A stretch of 64,000 nucleotides of DNA, from positions 496,001 to 560,000 of the forward strand of contig NZ_PZZP01000001.1 of assembly GCF_003046315.1 (NCBI RefSeq), read 5' to 3'. The notes beneath the pieces are model-generated. The model saw only the letters and a program-made list of their open reading frames with translations. It did no database searches and was not told the DNA's origin. The stretch comes from Desmospora activa DSM 45169 (GTDB taxonomy: Bacteria > Bacillota > Bacilli > Thermoactinomycetales > DSM-45169). The position numbers and the translations under genes are program-made. Positions 8,075-16,665 of this stretch are shown here, piece after piece; the stretch's first letter is position 1, and every line of letters starts with the position of its first letter.

Positions 8075-8743
8075 ATGCACTCTAAGCGGCAATCGGCCGG
8101 TGATGTAGCCTATCACGCCATAAAACGGAAGATTATCGAATGGGATTATCAACCGAATCAACCCCTCAATGAAGAGATGTTGACCTCTGATTTAGCTATC
8201 AGTCGAACACCGTTGCGCCAAGCGCTACACCGGCTGGAACTGGAGGGGCTCATTTTTCGGCATAGCAACGGCAGAATCACCGTCGCCGCTATTACCGTGG
8301 ATGAGGCGGAGGAAGTGTTTAAAGTGCGGGAAGTGTTGGAAGGATTGGTGGCGAAAGAGGCGGCTCAACACATAACGGCGGAACAAATCGAGGAATTGGA
8401 AGAGAAATTGTCGCTGATGGAAAGAGCGGCACAAAAAGGGCACAGCCAGAAGCTGATCCAATCTGGAAGTGAATTTCATCAACTTTTGTATACGGTGGCC
8501 CAAAATCAAACCGCAATCCGTTTTTTGGAACAATTAAACAGCCGGATTGAGCGCTACCGTCGCTTGGGCGGCTATTTAAATCCCGATTATCCGCATCAGC
8601 TACCGGTTCAAGAACATCGAGCCATTTTTGATGCCGTGCAAAAGCGTGACGCTCAGGCGGCGGAGATGGCGATGCGTGCTCATATCCGCCGTAGTTTGGA
8701 ATCAGTGGAGGAGACATTGCGGGGTTATCTTCAGCCAAGGTGA
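8075..8743 (+). CDS. GntR family regulator with FCD effector domain
   Basis: This 222-residue transcription factor has a winged helix-turn-helix (residues ~10-70, with SDLAISRTPLRQALHRLELEGL) and an all-alpha FCD domain of the FadR subfamily. Such regulators respond to small carboxylic acids. I chose ATG 8075 because AAAGGAG is optimally spaced; an upstream in-frame ATG at 8024 lacks a site. The next promoter (8832-8860) drives prpD-prpB and carries a 12-bp palindrome of the type bound by FCD regulators. The likely job is therefore control of propionate/methylcitrate catabolism. This is inferred from position and operator; no ligand is known. Confidence 0.88.
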   Translation: MHSKRQSAGDVAYHAIKRKIIEWDYQPNQPLNEEMLTSDLAISRTPLRQALHRLELEGLIFRHSNGRITVAAITVDEAEEVFKVREVLEGLVAKEAAQHITAEQIEELEEKLSLMERAAQKGHSQKLIQSGSEFHQLLYTVAQNQTAIRFLEQLNSRIERYRRLGGYLNPDYPHQLPVQEHRAIFDAVQKRDAQAAEMAMRAHIRRSLESVEETLRGYLQPR

Positions 8744-8831
8744 AAGGGAGTGATTCCTTCAAAGGTGGCTTTGCCACTGAACAATTTCCCATTTATAGGA
8801 GCACAATAGTCAGGCGATATTTTCTTTTATA

Positions 8832-8860
8832 TTGACGAAAATTGTATACAATTATACAAT
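8832..8860 (+). promoter_or_regulatory. prp promoter with GntR-type operator
   Basis: TTGACG (8832-8837), a 17-bp spacer and TACAAT (8855-8860). The spacer contains the perfect 12-bp palindrome ATTGTATACAAT (8841-8852), which fits FCD/GntR operators. A repressor bound there would block the polymerase. About 205 bp of leader follow, with a G/C-rich hairpin near 8895-8937. Confidence 0.75.
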
Positions 8861-9065
8861 TTGAGTAATCGATTGGATGTAATCCGTTGATTGGGGGGTG
8901 GGTGAGCAAGCCAAAGCTCTATTGCTACCCCCAGTAGGGCAATGTTCCGTGTACAGGGTTCGGTTGAATCAGCGGGTGAAAGAACCTATTCTTTTTGTTT
9001 AAACATGGCGCGCTGTCGCACTTTTGCATGTAGGTTTGGTGAATAACCGACAGGAGGTTGGGGAA

Positions 9066-10520
9066 ATGGCGGGTTCGGTCGTATCGATGAGTCAGACACA
9101 AGCTAAGGAATTTGATCCGATTCTTGTAGCGATTGCAGACTATGTGGTGGCGGGGGAGATCGATAGCCCGGAAGCGTATGAGACGGCATATCATGTTTTG
9201 TTGGATTCAATCGGCTGCGGGGTGTTGGCCCTGCGCTATCCGGAATGCGTCAAGCATCTGGGTCCGATTGTTCCAGGCGCAGTGGTTCCCAACGGCGTGC
9301 GGGTCCCGGGAACACCATTTGAGCTGGATCCGGTCCAAGGGGCGTTTAATATCGGCTGTATCATCCGTTGGCTCGATTACAACGATACTTGGCTGGCACA
9401 AGAGTGGGGACATCCCTCGGACAATCTGGGGGGCATTTTGGCTGTGGCGGATTATGTGAGCCGCAGAAATGTGGCGGAAGGAAAAAAGCCGTTAACGATC
9501 CGAGATGTGTTAACGGCGATGATCAAAGCGCATGAGATCCAGGGGATATTGGCGTTGGAAAACAGTTTGAACCGGGTTGGGCTGGATCATGTTTTGTTTG
9601 TTAAGGTGGCGTCGACAGCGGTTGTGACAGCGATGTTGGGAGGCGATCGTCAACAGGTGCTCAACGCTTTGTCCCAAGCATGGATCGACAGTGTCAGTTT
9701 GCGTACTTATCGTCACGCTCCCAATACAGGATCGCGCAAATCCTGGGCGGCGGGGGATGCCACCAGCCGGGCGGTGCGGTTGGCTTTGATGGCGATTAAG
9801 GGAGAGATGGGGTATCCCACAGCCCTTTCGGCGAAAACCTGGGGTTTTCACGATGTCCTGTTACAAGGGCAGCCGGTGCGATTGGCTCAACCTCTCGGCT
9901 CGTATGTAATGGAAAACGTATTGTTAAAAGTGGCATATCCGGCGGAGTTTCACGCACAGACAGCGGCGGAATGTGCGATGCAATTACATCCGACGGTAAA
10001 GGAGCGACTGGATGCGATTGAGCGGGTGGAGATTACCACCCATGAAGCGGCGATCCGTATTATCGACAAAAAAGGGCCTTTGACTAATCCGGCGGACCGC
10101 GATCATTGTTTGCAGTATATTGTGGCGATCAGTCTATTGTTTGGTGAATTGACCGCGGAACATTATGAAGACGATGTTGCTAGCGATCCCCGTATCGATG
10201 CCTTGCGCCAAAAAATGGTGGTAAAAGAAAATTCACAGTATAGCAAGAATTATCTCGATCCCGACAAACGGGCCATCCCCAATGCGATCCAGGTGGTCTT
10301 TAAAGACGGCAGCGCAACGGAGCAAAAAGAATGCTTTTATCCGATCGGCCATCGCCGCCGACGTGCAGAAGCGATCCCTCGTCTGCTTGAAAAATATCGG
10401 CACAACCTGGCGACCCATTTTCCACAGCATCAACTGCAGCAGATTATGGATCAATCGTTCGCGCAAAAACAGTTGGAGAAGACGGCTGTTCACGACTTTA
10501 TGAAAATGTTTGTACTTTAA
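9066..10520 (+). CDS. prpD: MmgE/PrpD family 2-methylcitrate dehydratase
   Basis: This 484-residue protein belongs to the MmgE/PrpD family, which dehydrates 2-methylcitrate to methylaconitate in propionyl-CoA catabolism and can also act on citrate. Family signatures include LLDSIGCG near residue 50, the conserved RWLDYNDTW segment near 105 and [11 protein letters not shown] just after. Length matches Bacillus MmgE (about 470). ATG 9066 follows an AGGAGGTTGGGG site. It is followed after 241 bp by prpB. A methylcitrate synthase gene (prpC/mmgD), usually in the same operon, is absent here. Confidence 0.9.
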   Translation: MAGSVVSMSQTQAKEFDPILVAIADYVVAGEIDSPEAYETAYHVLLDSIGCGVLALRYPECVKHLGPIVPGAVVPNGVRVPGTPFELDPVQGAFNIGCIIRWLDYNDTWLAQEWGHPSDNLGGILAVADYVSRRNVAEGKKPLTIRDVLTAMIKAHEIQGILALENSLNRVGLDHVLFVKVASTAVVTAMLGGDRQQVLNALSQAWIDSVSLRTYRHAPNTGSRKSWAAGDATSRAVRLALMAIKGEMGYPTALSAKTWGFHDVLLQGQPVRLAQPLGSYVMENVLLKVAYPAEFHAQTAAECAMQLHPTVKERLDAIERVEITTHEAAIRIIDKKGPLTNPADRDHCLQYIVAISLLFGELTAEHYEDDVASDPRIDALRQKMVVKENSQYSKNYLDPDKRAIPNAIQVVFKDGSATEQKECFYPIGHRRRRAEAIPRLLEKYRHNLATHFPQHQLQQIMDQSFAQKQLEKTAVHDFMKMFVL

Positions 10521-10761
10521 ATGGACGGATCACCTGTTACCAGTTCTAGTTCCCTTTCGCTCCCTCTTATGGTTTTCCTAAGGGGAGAGATTGTTCGCCG
10601 CTGGCACTCCATCGCATAACGTTTTCAAGGATTAACCTACTACCAACGGGATGAAGACCGCTCGTGCGTTCGATTATGCTGTAAATGGGTTGCTCAAGCC
10701 TGACCTAAGCAACCAGGGTTAATATTTATCAAATATGCTCTAATCGTAGGGGGGAGACCCG
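10521..10761 (+). other. Intergenic gap between prpD and prpB
   Basis: This 241-bp stretch has no credible gene. A 32-codon frame starts one codon after the prpD stop but has no ribosome-binding site. The gap is longer than expected inside a two-gene operon. I see no promoter of good quality and no terminator. Confidence 0.4.
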
Positions 10762-11670
10762 ATGTCATGGTTGGTGGAAGAAGAACGGGATCAAGCGGTG
10801 TTGGCGGAACAGTTTCGCCGGCATATTCAATCCGATTCCATTTTAAAAATTCCGGGCGCTCATGACGGCATGGCGGCGCTAATCGCGAAACAGGTCGGGT
10901 TTGAAGCCCTCTACCTATCCGGAGGAGCGTATAGCGCCAGTCGCGGTTTGCCTGATCTGGGCGTTATCTACTCCGAAGAGATGGCGGCCCGGGCCCGGGA
11001 TCTGGTGCGGGCAACAGGGTTGCCGGTATTGGTCGATATCGATACCGGCTTTGGCGGGGTATTAAACGTTGCCCGGACCGCACGGGAGATGGTGGAGGCC
11101 AAAGTGGCCGCAGTTCAGATCGAAGATCAGCAACTGCCGAAAAAATGTGGCCACCTAAACGGAAAGCAGTTGATTCCGGTGGAAGAGATGGTACAAAAAA
11201 TCAAGGCGATCAAAGAGGTTGCCCCCTCCTTGGTGGTGGTTGCGCGAACGGATGCCAAAGGGGTAGAAGGGCTGGATGCGGCGATTAAACGCTGCCAACA
11301 ATATCGGGCGGCAGGTGCTGACGCCATTTTCCCGGAAGCGTTGCAGGATGAGGAGGAATTTCGACGGGTAGGTACAGCGGTAGAGGCTCCGCTCTTGGCT
11401 AATATGACCGAGTTTGGACGAACGCCCTATTATACGGCGGAACAGTTTGCAGCTTGGGGCTTTCGCATGGTGATTTACCCGGTTACTTCCCTGCGGGTGG
11501 CCGCTAAAGCTTATGAGCGGGTATTTACCGCGATTATGGAAAAAGGGACGCAAAAGGATGCGCTGTCTGATATGCAGACGCGAAAAGCGTTATATGAGAC
11601 CATCCGTTACTATGATTACGAAGAATTGGATGGGAAAATCGCCAAAACCGTATTGCCGGAGATGGAGTAA
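10762..11670 (+). CDS. prpB: Methylisocitrate lyase
   Basis: This 302-residue enzyme of the isocitrate lyase/PEP mutase superfamily splits 2-methylisocitrate into pyruvate and succinate, the last methylcitrate-cycle step. Visible signatures are the metal-binding DIDTGFGG (near residue 93), the catalytic-loop KKCGH (near 126-130) that marks lyases and supplies the catalytic Cys, and a TDAKG segment. Length is normal for PrpB. A GGGGGGAGA ribosome-binding site precedes ATG 10762. Together with prpD and the GntR regulator it forms a partial propionate module. Confidence 0.95.
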   Translation: MSWLVEEERDQAVLAEQFRRHIQSDSILKIPGAHDGMAALIAKQVGFEALYLSGGAYSASRGLPDLGVIYSEEMAARARDLVRATGLPVLVDIDTGFGGVLNVARTAREMVEAKVAAVQIEDQQLPKKCGHLNGKQLIPVEEMVQKIKAIKEVAPSLVVVARTDAKGVEGLDAAIKRCQQYRAAGADAIFPEALQDEEEFRRVGTAVEAPLLANMTEFGRTPYYTAEQFAAWGFRMVIYPVTSLRVAAKAYERVFTAIMEKGTQKDALSDMQTRKALYETIRYYDYEELDGKIAKTVLPEME

Positions 11671-11933
11671 TCATCCGTGGTAGCCGTTGTCCGTAAACTG
11701 GACAACGGCTTGATGGTTTAGAACGGAGAGAACAACAAGTTCCAATAAGCCAAATAAGGAATGAAGCTGATGCCGCATAATGAAACGACTCCGTATCCCC
11801 ATTGTTGCTTGGCTGAGAGTAAGGTGCGGAAGCGAATGGTCTACAGTAAGAACGACAGACAGGCGATCCATTTCATTCCCAATGCTATACATGGCGATCC
11901 CCCCTTGGCATTCTACCTCAGTATAAAATCTCA

Positions 11934-11984
11934 CCCTAGGGGAGATTCAAGGAAAAAGCTCCCCCGTACAGAAGGGATTTTTTT
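11934..11984 (+). terminator. Terminator-like nested hairpin
   Basis: The inner GGGGAG/CTCCCC stem is enclosed by CCCT/AGGG, which ends directly before ATTTTTTT. It probably ends read-through transcription from prpB or an unseen upstream transcript. Confidence 0.6.
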
Positions 11985-12055
11985 GTGTCAATCCCAATCA
12001 TGTTCTTCTCGTTTTTGTTTCTTTAAAAATTTAGGACCGTTTGCAGCTCTTTTGT

Positions 12056-12064
12056 TGGTATAAT
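12056..12064 (+). promoter_or_regulatory. Extended -10 promoter of the 39-codon gene
   Basis: TGGTATAAT is a TGnTATAAT extended -10 element about 29 bp before the start codon. No good -35 hexamer is present, as is usual for extended -10 promoters. Confidence 0.6.
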
Positions 12065-12092
12065 CAAATTATGCTGACAAGGAGGTAGCAGG

Positions 12093-12212
12093 ATGGATCC
12101 AAACAAAGGGATTGAAGTGGAAATCGAAGATGGAAAATTGGAAATTGAAATTGGCGGTTTTGAGATCGAGATTGGCGAAGATGGAATTGAAATTGAGATC
12201 GATGATGACTGA
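12093..12212 (+). CDS. 39-residue acidic repetitive peptide (EIEI repeats)
   Basis: A very short gene with all the parts of a real one: an extended -10 promoter, AAGGAGGT six bases before the ATG, and a strong terminator 26 bases after the stop. The product begins MDPNKGIEVEIEDGKL and continues with three further Glu-Ile-Glu-Ile blocks separated by Gly/Asp, ending in three Asp. Strict alternation of acidic and hydrophobic residues favours a beta strand or amyloid-like hairpin with one charged face. I recognise no family. It could bind cations or a basic partner; that is speculation. Confidence 0.65.
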   Translation: MDPNKGIEVEIEDGKLEIEIGGFEIEIGEDGIEIEIDDD

Positions 12213-12238
12213 TCGTATTGATTCAACTATAAACCGAA

Positions 12239-12271
12239 AAAGGTTCCTCCCACTGTGGAAGGAACCTTTTT
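12239..12271. terminator. Terminator after the small gene
   Basis: AAAAAGGTTCCT / AGGAACCTTTTT stem with T-runs in both directions, lying between the 39-codon gene and the convergent HAD gene. Confidence 0.88.
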
Positions 12272-12326
12272 GCTATCGATCATGAGAGAGTATTTTGTAG
12301 TTGCGATTATCCCCGGTGTTGCTTCA

Positions 12327-13163
12327 TTATCGCTCTTGTGCTGCTTTTTCCGGTTGCATCACATAATGATCGAGGAAAAAGGAGACGCCAGCTTCTTCGT
12401 TGCTGGGAACGACATGGTGGGCGGCTTGGATCAATTGGGGGTGGGCGTTGGCGACGGCAGCGGAAATACCGGCCTTACGCACCATGGAAAGATCGTTCAT
12501 ATGATCACCGATCGCCGCACATTGGTCGACGGATAAACCGTAACGTTGGGCGACGATTTCCATCGCATTCCCTTTGGTGATCCCTTGGGGCAGGATTTCG
12601 AAAAATTGATCCGAGGACTGAAAATATTCCAGTGGATAGATAAGGCTGTCGGCCCAGGTGTGAAGCTTGGGCATGGTAGTGGGAGGTGCTACCGCCACTA
12701 CTTTTGTGATGGGGGTATCGGGAAGATCATCATAGGTAGGGATCAATTGCAAGGGAAACTCATCATCGTATTTATCCAGCTCGGCTTTTAAGGATGGGGT
12801 GACACTAGTGGCGTAAACACGGGTCAGGGAGTAGAGAAAGATATCCACTTCATGTTCAAAGGTGGTCAGCTGATCCAACAGATAGGTCAACAATTCACGA
12901 TTCATGGAAGCGACAGGTGTCAACTCCTCAGTAGCCGGATCATAGATGACCCCACCGTTGCACAAAATAACAGGTAGATTTACTTTTAACTCCTCGATAA
13001 AACGTTTGGCTTCCCGGAAGCTGCGACCGGTTGCCAGTGTAAAATAACCGCCTTGTTGGCGAAAGGCGGAGATGCTCTCTTGGTTGGCGCGGGGAATCTC
13101 TTTGGTTTTGGTAACCAACGTTCCGTCAATATCGGAAACGAACATGGTGTAGTTTAACGACAA
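12327..13163 (-). CDS. Cof-type HAD-IIB family phosphatase
   Basis: This 278-residue haloacid dehalogenase superfamily hydrolase of the Cof subfamily is a cytosolic magnesium-dependent phosphatase acting on small sugar or nucleotide phosphates. Motif I is DIDGTLV (residues ~10-16), motif II is the Thr of LATGRS, motif III is a Lys in QGITKGNAM, and motif IV is GDHMNDLSM. The C2 cap lies between motifs II and III. The TTG start at 13163 is preceded by AAAGGAGTG at good spacing; an internal ATG six codons later is the alternative. Substrate cannot be predicted. The gene stands alone on the minus strand. Confidence 0.9.
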   Translation of the reverse strand: MSLNYTMFVSDIDGTLVTKTKEIPRANQESISAFRQQGGYFTLATGRSFREAKRFIEELKVNLPVILCNGGVIYDPATEELTPVASMNRELLTYLLDQLTTFEHEVDIFLYSLTRVYATSVTPSLKAELDKYDDEFPLQLIPTYDDLPDTPITKVVAVAPPTTMPKLHTWADSLIYPLEYFQSSDQFFEILPQGITKGNAMEIVAQRYGLSVDQCAAIGDHMNDLSMVRKAGISAAVANAHPQLIQAAHHVVPSNEEAGVSFFLDHYVMQPEKAAQER

Positions 13164-13606
13164 ATGGATTCACTCCTTTGTCAAGATAACCCCACTTAAT
13201 ATAACAAAGGGGTGTTAATCGCTGTTTAAGGAGCCATTAACTTTTGTGAACGGCAAAAGGAAGATCCAAAAACAAGCGATATCCTCATATTATACTACGT
13301 ATCGAGACAAAAGAGAAGCGGTATGGGAAGCGCGAAACCCGATAAAAGAGCATTTCGATCAGAGGTCTCAACGGTGACGCTGCTTTCACGTTTGGAGTGA
13401 TGAACGATGAGTCGCTTTCACCGTCTGTGGTGTGTAAATCTACTAACCCTTTTCACTAAATCCTCCTTTGGGAAAGAGCGGTTGAGGTGTGAACTTGCTC
13501 GATTCCAACTGAACATGCTTCCCCCCTGCAAGGGTATCCTTTGATATGCGATAATAGGGTTGGCGATCCATCGGGATCGGATTGGATGAAAAGGGAGAGG
13601 GAACCG
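13164..13606. other. Intergenic region, no gene seen
   Basis: About 440 bp separate the divergent HAD and uracil-DNA glycosylase genes. I see no coding frame with a ribosome-binding site. There is an ACGGTGA/TCACCGT inverted repeat with about 43 bases between the arms (near 13370-13427) and a GATAAT -10-like hexamer near 13549. The function is not apparent. Confidence 0.35.
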
Positions 13607-14173
13607 ATGGACCTGCAATCCATATACCATCGTTATGCCGATTGTACCCGTTGTCCCCTCTATAAGGGGCGAAACCGGATTGTGTTTGGGGAAGGAAATC
13701 CCCACTCCCCCCTCCTATTTGTAGGGGAAGGACCGGGAGCGGATGAGGATCGACAGGGGCGTCCTTTTGTGGGAAAGGCGGGTCAATTGTTAAACAAGAT
13801 GTTAGCGGCGGCGGAAATTTCGCGGGAAGATATTTTTATCACCAATATTGTGAAATGCCGCCCACCCGGGAATCGCACACCGACGGAAGAGGAGATGGAT
13901 ACCTGTATCGCCCTATTGCGGGAGCAGTACAAGGTGATTCGCCCCCGTCTGATAGTGACGTTGGGATCAGCGCCGACTCGTGCCCTGATCGATCCGGAAG
14001 CGCGGATTACTCGTGTGCGAGGGCAATGGATCGAGCGTAAGGGAGTACGGATGATGCCCACCTTCCATCCGGCCTATCTGTTGCGCAATCCTAGCGGCAA
14101 ACGGGATGCCTGGGCCGATTTTCAAGCGATTCGGGACGCCTATCGGGAAGTATTGGCGGAAAGCAGTGGATAA
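13607..14173 (+). CDS. Uracil-DNA glycosylase, family 4
   Basis: This 188-residue base-excision repair enzyme removes uracil from DNA. It belongs to the iron-sulfur family 4: Cys pair in DCTRCPLY (about 13 and 16) plus later Cys residues in VKCRPPGNR and DTCIALL. The uracil-binding GEGPGADED near residue 40 and the C-terminal HPAYLLRN with catalytic-region His are also present. ATG 13607 follows GGGAGAGGG; the upstream in-frame ATG at 13541 has no site. Length matches the family (about 190-220). It stands apart from the ATPase gene downstream by 173 bp. Confidence 0.93.
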   Translation: MDLQSIYHRYADCTRCPLYKGRNRIVFGEGNPHSPLLFVGEGPGADEDRQGRPFVGKAGQLLNKMLAAAEISREDIFITNIVKCRPPGNRTPTEEEMDTCIALLREQYKVIRPRLIVTLGSAPTRALIDPEARITRVRGQWIERKGVRMMPTFHPAYLLRNPSGKRDAWADFQAIRDAYREVLAESSG

Positions 14174-14346
14174 AGGATGATTTGTACATATGTGATTGAA
14201 CCGATTTTAAATCAGGTACGTTTCTCCTACGTTTAGGGATGCGCCCAACGGAAATGTTCCTATCCCCATGGTGGGGTGCGAACGAAATTTGCTTGAATAG
14301 GTATTGCATACCATAACGGATTGACTGTCAACCGAAAGGAGGAGGA

Positions 14347-16053
14347 GTGTTGCAGCGTTTGCAGCAAATCTTGTCACGAATCGACGGCAAAGGTTATAAA
14401 GCGTACAAGGATATTCAGGGTGAATACACCTTCCCCGATTATCGATTAATGATCGATTATGTTCAGGGAGATCCCTTTGCAGCTCCCTCTCGGCTGCGGG
14501 TACGGATGGCGATGAAGGATGCCGGTTATCCGGAGGAGTGGTATCGACAAAAACATCGTCGCATCGCCCTGGAGGATTGGATCGCGCGCCGGTGGGCAAC
14601 TGAGACGCAGCGCTATTCCTTTGAAGTGAAGGGGACGGGAAAAAGCGGACTCATCAGTGTGGATCGTCCGGGACAGGAGATTTTGGAGCGGACGGCAGTC
14701 GTGGTGAATGAACGGTTTGTAGAGGTGCGCATCACTTTGGGGCTTCCGGCCCAGGGGCGGCGTGTCTTGGGCCGAAAGGCGGAGGAGATGTTGTGTCGAC
14801 AGCTGCCCCGCCTGGCGCGTGCGGCATTACCCCGGGAAGCGCTTCAGCCGAATGCGGTGGAGGAGCGGATGAAGCTGGTGGATAACCAGCAGGCGATTCG
14901 ACGTTGTTTGCAGGACAAGGGGTGGATCGCTTTTGTCGCCAACGGTGCCGTGTTGCCGCGGGAGAGCGGAATCAGTGACAAGCCCTTGACCAAAGGGAAT
15001 GTGATCCGATTTGAGTCACCGGCCTCGATGGAAGTGGCGGTGGAGGTTCCTCATGGGGAGCCGATCCGTGGGATGGTGATCCGCGATGGCATCACGTTGA
15101 TCGTCGGCGGCGGCTATCACGGAAAGAGTACCTTGCTGACGGCGTTGGAACGGGGCGTTTACGATCATGTGGCCGGTGACGGTCGTGAGTATGTGATTAC
15201 TGACCCCAGCGCCATCAAAGTACGATCAGAAGACGGACGCCGGGTGGAAAAGGTGAATATCTCCCCTTTTATCAACAATTTACCTTTTGGTCGGGATACG
15301 GAGCGCTTTTCCACGGAGGATGCCAGCGGCAGCACTTCACAAGCGGCCAATATTATGGAGGCTTTGGAGATGGAGAGCTCCTGTCTCCTGATCGATGAAG
15401 ATACCAGTGCTACCAACTTTATGATTCGGGACGGCCGAATGCAAAAATTGGTGGCAAAAGGAAAAGAGCCGATCACCCCCTTTATCGATAAGGTGTGTCA
15501 GCTCTATGCGGAAAACCATACCTCCAGTGTGCTTGTTCTGGGCGGGTCAGGCGATTATTTTGATGTCGCCGATACCGTCATGATGATGGATGAATATCGG
15601 CCGGTGGATGTGACTGCTGCGGCGAAAGAAATCGCCCGTTCCCAGGTGCAAAGCCGCACCCGTGAGGGCGGTAGCCAATTTGGAAAAGCCACTCCGAGAC
15701 GGTTGTCCAGACAAGGCTTTGATCCGCAAAAAGGGCGCAAGGAAAAGGTGGACGCCAAAGGGTTGCATACCATTTTGTTCGGCACCACTTCCGTTGAGCT
15801 GGTGGGATTGGAGCAATTGGTGGACACCAGTCAAACCCGTGCTGTCGCGGAGATGATGCGTCTGATCGGCAAACGGGCCAATGGTGAAAAGGAACTAAAA
15901 GCCCTGATTGACGAACTGTATCGCGAAATCGAGGAAACAGGTTTGGATGTCATCTCCCCCTTCCATGGCCAACATCCTGGTGACCTCGCCTTGCCGCGCA
16001 AGCTGGAGTTGGCTGGGGCGATTAACCGATTGCGCACTTTAAGTGTGCGTTAG
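14347..16053 (+). CDS. Predicted ATPase of the ABC class
   Basis: This 568-residue soluble protein belongs to the uncharacterised ABC_ATPase family (PF09818-type). It has a long N-terminal region, a Walker A loop GGGYHGKST (about residues 255-263) and a Walker B-like LLIDEDTSATN (about 347-357) with a nearby MIRD. No transmembrane segments or permease partner are present, so it is not a transporter. The role is unknown. The start is GTG 14347 or TTG 14350 behind AAAGGAGGAGG. Only 12 bp separate it from rnhA, so the two are probably co-transcribed, which hints at nucleic-acid metabolism by association only. Confidence 0.85.
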   Translation: MLQRLQQILSRIDGKGYKAYKDIQGEYTFPDYRLMIDYVQGDPFAAPSRLRVRMAMKDAGYPEEWYRQKHRRIALEDWIARRWATETQRYSFEVKGTGKSGLISVDRPGQEILERTAVVVNERFVEVRITLGLPAQGRRVLGRKAEEMLCRQLPRLARAALPREALQPNAVEERMKLVDNQQAIRRCLQDKGWIAFVANGAVLPRESGISDKPLTKGNVIRFESPASMEVAVEVPHGEPIRGMVIRDGITLIVGGGYHGKSTLLTALERGVYDHVAGDGREYVITDPSAIKVRSEDGRRVEKVNISPFINNLPFGRDTERFSTEDASGSTSQAANIMEALEMESSCLLIDEDTSATNFMIRDGRMQKLVAKGKEPITPFIDKVCQLYAENHTSSVLVLGGSGDYFDVADTVMMMDEYRPVDVTAAAKEIARSQVQSRTREGGSQFGKATPRRLSRQGFDPQKGRKEKVDAKGLHTILFGTTSVELVGLEQLVDTSQTRAVAEMMRLIGKRANGEKELKALIDELYREIEETGLDVISPFHGQHPGDLALPRKLELAGAINRLRTLSVR

Positions 16054-16065
16054 GGAGGAAACGCG

Positions 16066-16500
16066 ATGAAAGAAGTGATCATCTATACCGACGGTGCTTG
16101 TTCCGGCAACCCGGGGCCTGGAGGCTGGGGTGCGGTCCTCCTGTATGGCGAACATCGCAAAGAGCTGACCGGTAGTGAGCGGCAAACCACCAATAACCGG
16201 ATGGAGTTGACCGCTGCCATCGAGTCGATGCGCCGCCTGAAGCAGTCTTGTCGGGTAAAGTTGCATACAGACAGCGCCTATATGGTGAATTGCTTTAAAC
16301 AGCGCTGGTATGTCAACTGGGAGAAAAACGGATGGAAAAACAGCCGTAAAGAGCCGGTGGAAAACCAGGATCTCTGGAAACAATTATTGGAACAGGTACG
16401 CCGCCATGAAGTGGAGTTTATTAAGGTAAAAGGGCACAGCGATGTCGAACTGAACAATCGTTGCGATGAATTGGCCCGCGGCGCCATTCCTAAAAATTGA
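16066..16500 (+). CDS. rnhA: Ribonuclease HI
   Basis: This 144-residue enzyme cleaves the RNA strand of RNA-DNA hybrids. The catalytic carboxylates appear in order: Asp in YTDGACSGNPG, Glu in NNRMELTA, Asp in HTDSAYMV and Asp in NNRCDELAR. The basic-handle region WYVNWEKNGWKNSRKEP, typical of E. coli-like RNase HI, is present, as is the conserved VKGHSD. Length is standard. GGGAGGAAACGCG precedes the ATG. It lies directly downstream of the ABC-class ATPase gene. Confidence 0.96.
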   Translation: MKEVIIYTDGACSGNPGPGGWGAVLLYGEHRKELTGSERQTTNNRMELTAAIESMRRLKQSCRVKLHTDSAYMVNCFKQRWYVNWEKNGWKNSRKEPVENQDLWKQLLEQVRRHEVEFIKVKGHSDVELNNRCDELARGAIPKN

Positions 16501-16631
16501 TTTCCAAAAAGAAGAAAAGATCATCATGCAAATGCTACTCATTCGATACAATAGTGATAGCCTTTGCTTTCTTGAAGCTGCTAAACCGTTGTATAAATCC
16601 GGTTGCTTGAGTGAGACTGCCCCATTCGTGG

Positions 16632-16637
16632 TATAAT
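16632..16637 (+). promoter_or_regulatory. Promoter -10 element of queG
   Basis: TATAAT preceded by TGG (extended -10), with TTGAGT 19 bp upstream at 16607-16612. It probably drives queG and ogt. Confidence 0.55.
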
Positions 16638-16665
16638 CGGAACAAGAACACGAACGGGGGTGATG

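Larger units (their letters stand above)
11671..12092 (+). other. Intergenic region with two hairpins
   Basis: No convincing gene lies in these ~420 bp. A 100-codon open frame (11761-12063) lacks a ribosome-binding site and family-like composition. Structures present are a 10-bp inverted repeat after prpB (GCCGTTGTCC/GGACAACGGC, 11683-11709) without a T-run, and a terminator-like element at 11934-11984. The promoter of the next small gene lies at its end. Confidence 0.5.

Noticed and set aside
8770-8780. GCCACTG-like sequence suggesting a cobalamin riboswitch
   Set aside because: The B12 box and the larger fold are absent; it is part of a small hairpin after the gntR gene.
11811-11816. CTGAGA sequence suggesting a thiamine riboswitch
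   Set aside because: No ACCTGAT or other conserved thiamine-box elements nearby and no thiamine gene downstream.
11761-12063. 100-codon frame between prpB and the small acidic peptide gene
   Set aside because: No ribosome-binding site, Cys/Pro/His-rich composition unlike neighbours, and it runs through a terminator and a promoter.
12023-12226. Minus-strand frame opposite the EIEI peptide
   Set aside because: It is the Ser/Ile-rich mirror of the repeats; no ribosome-binding site on that strand.
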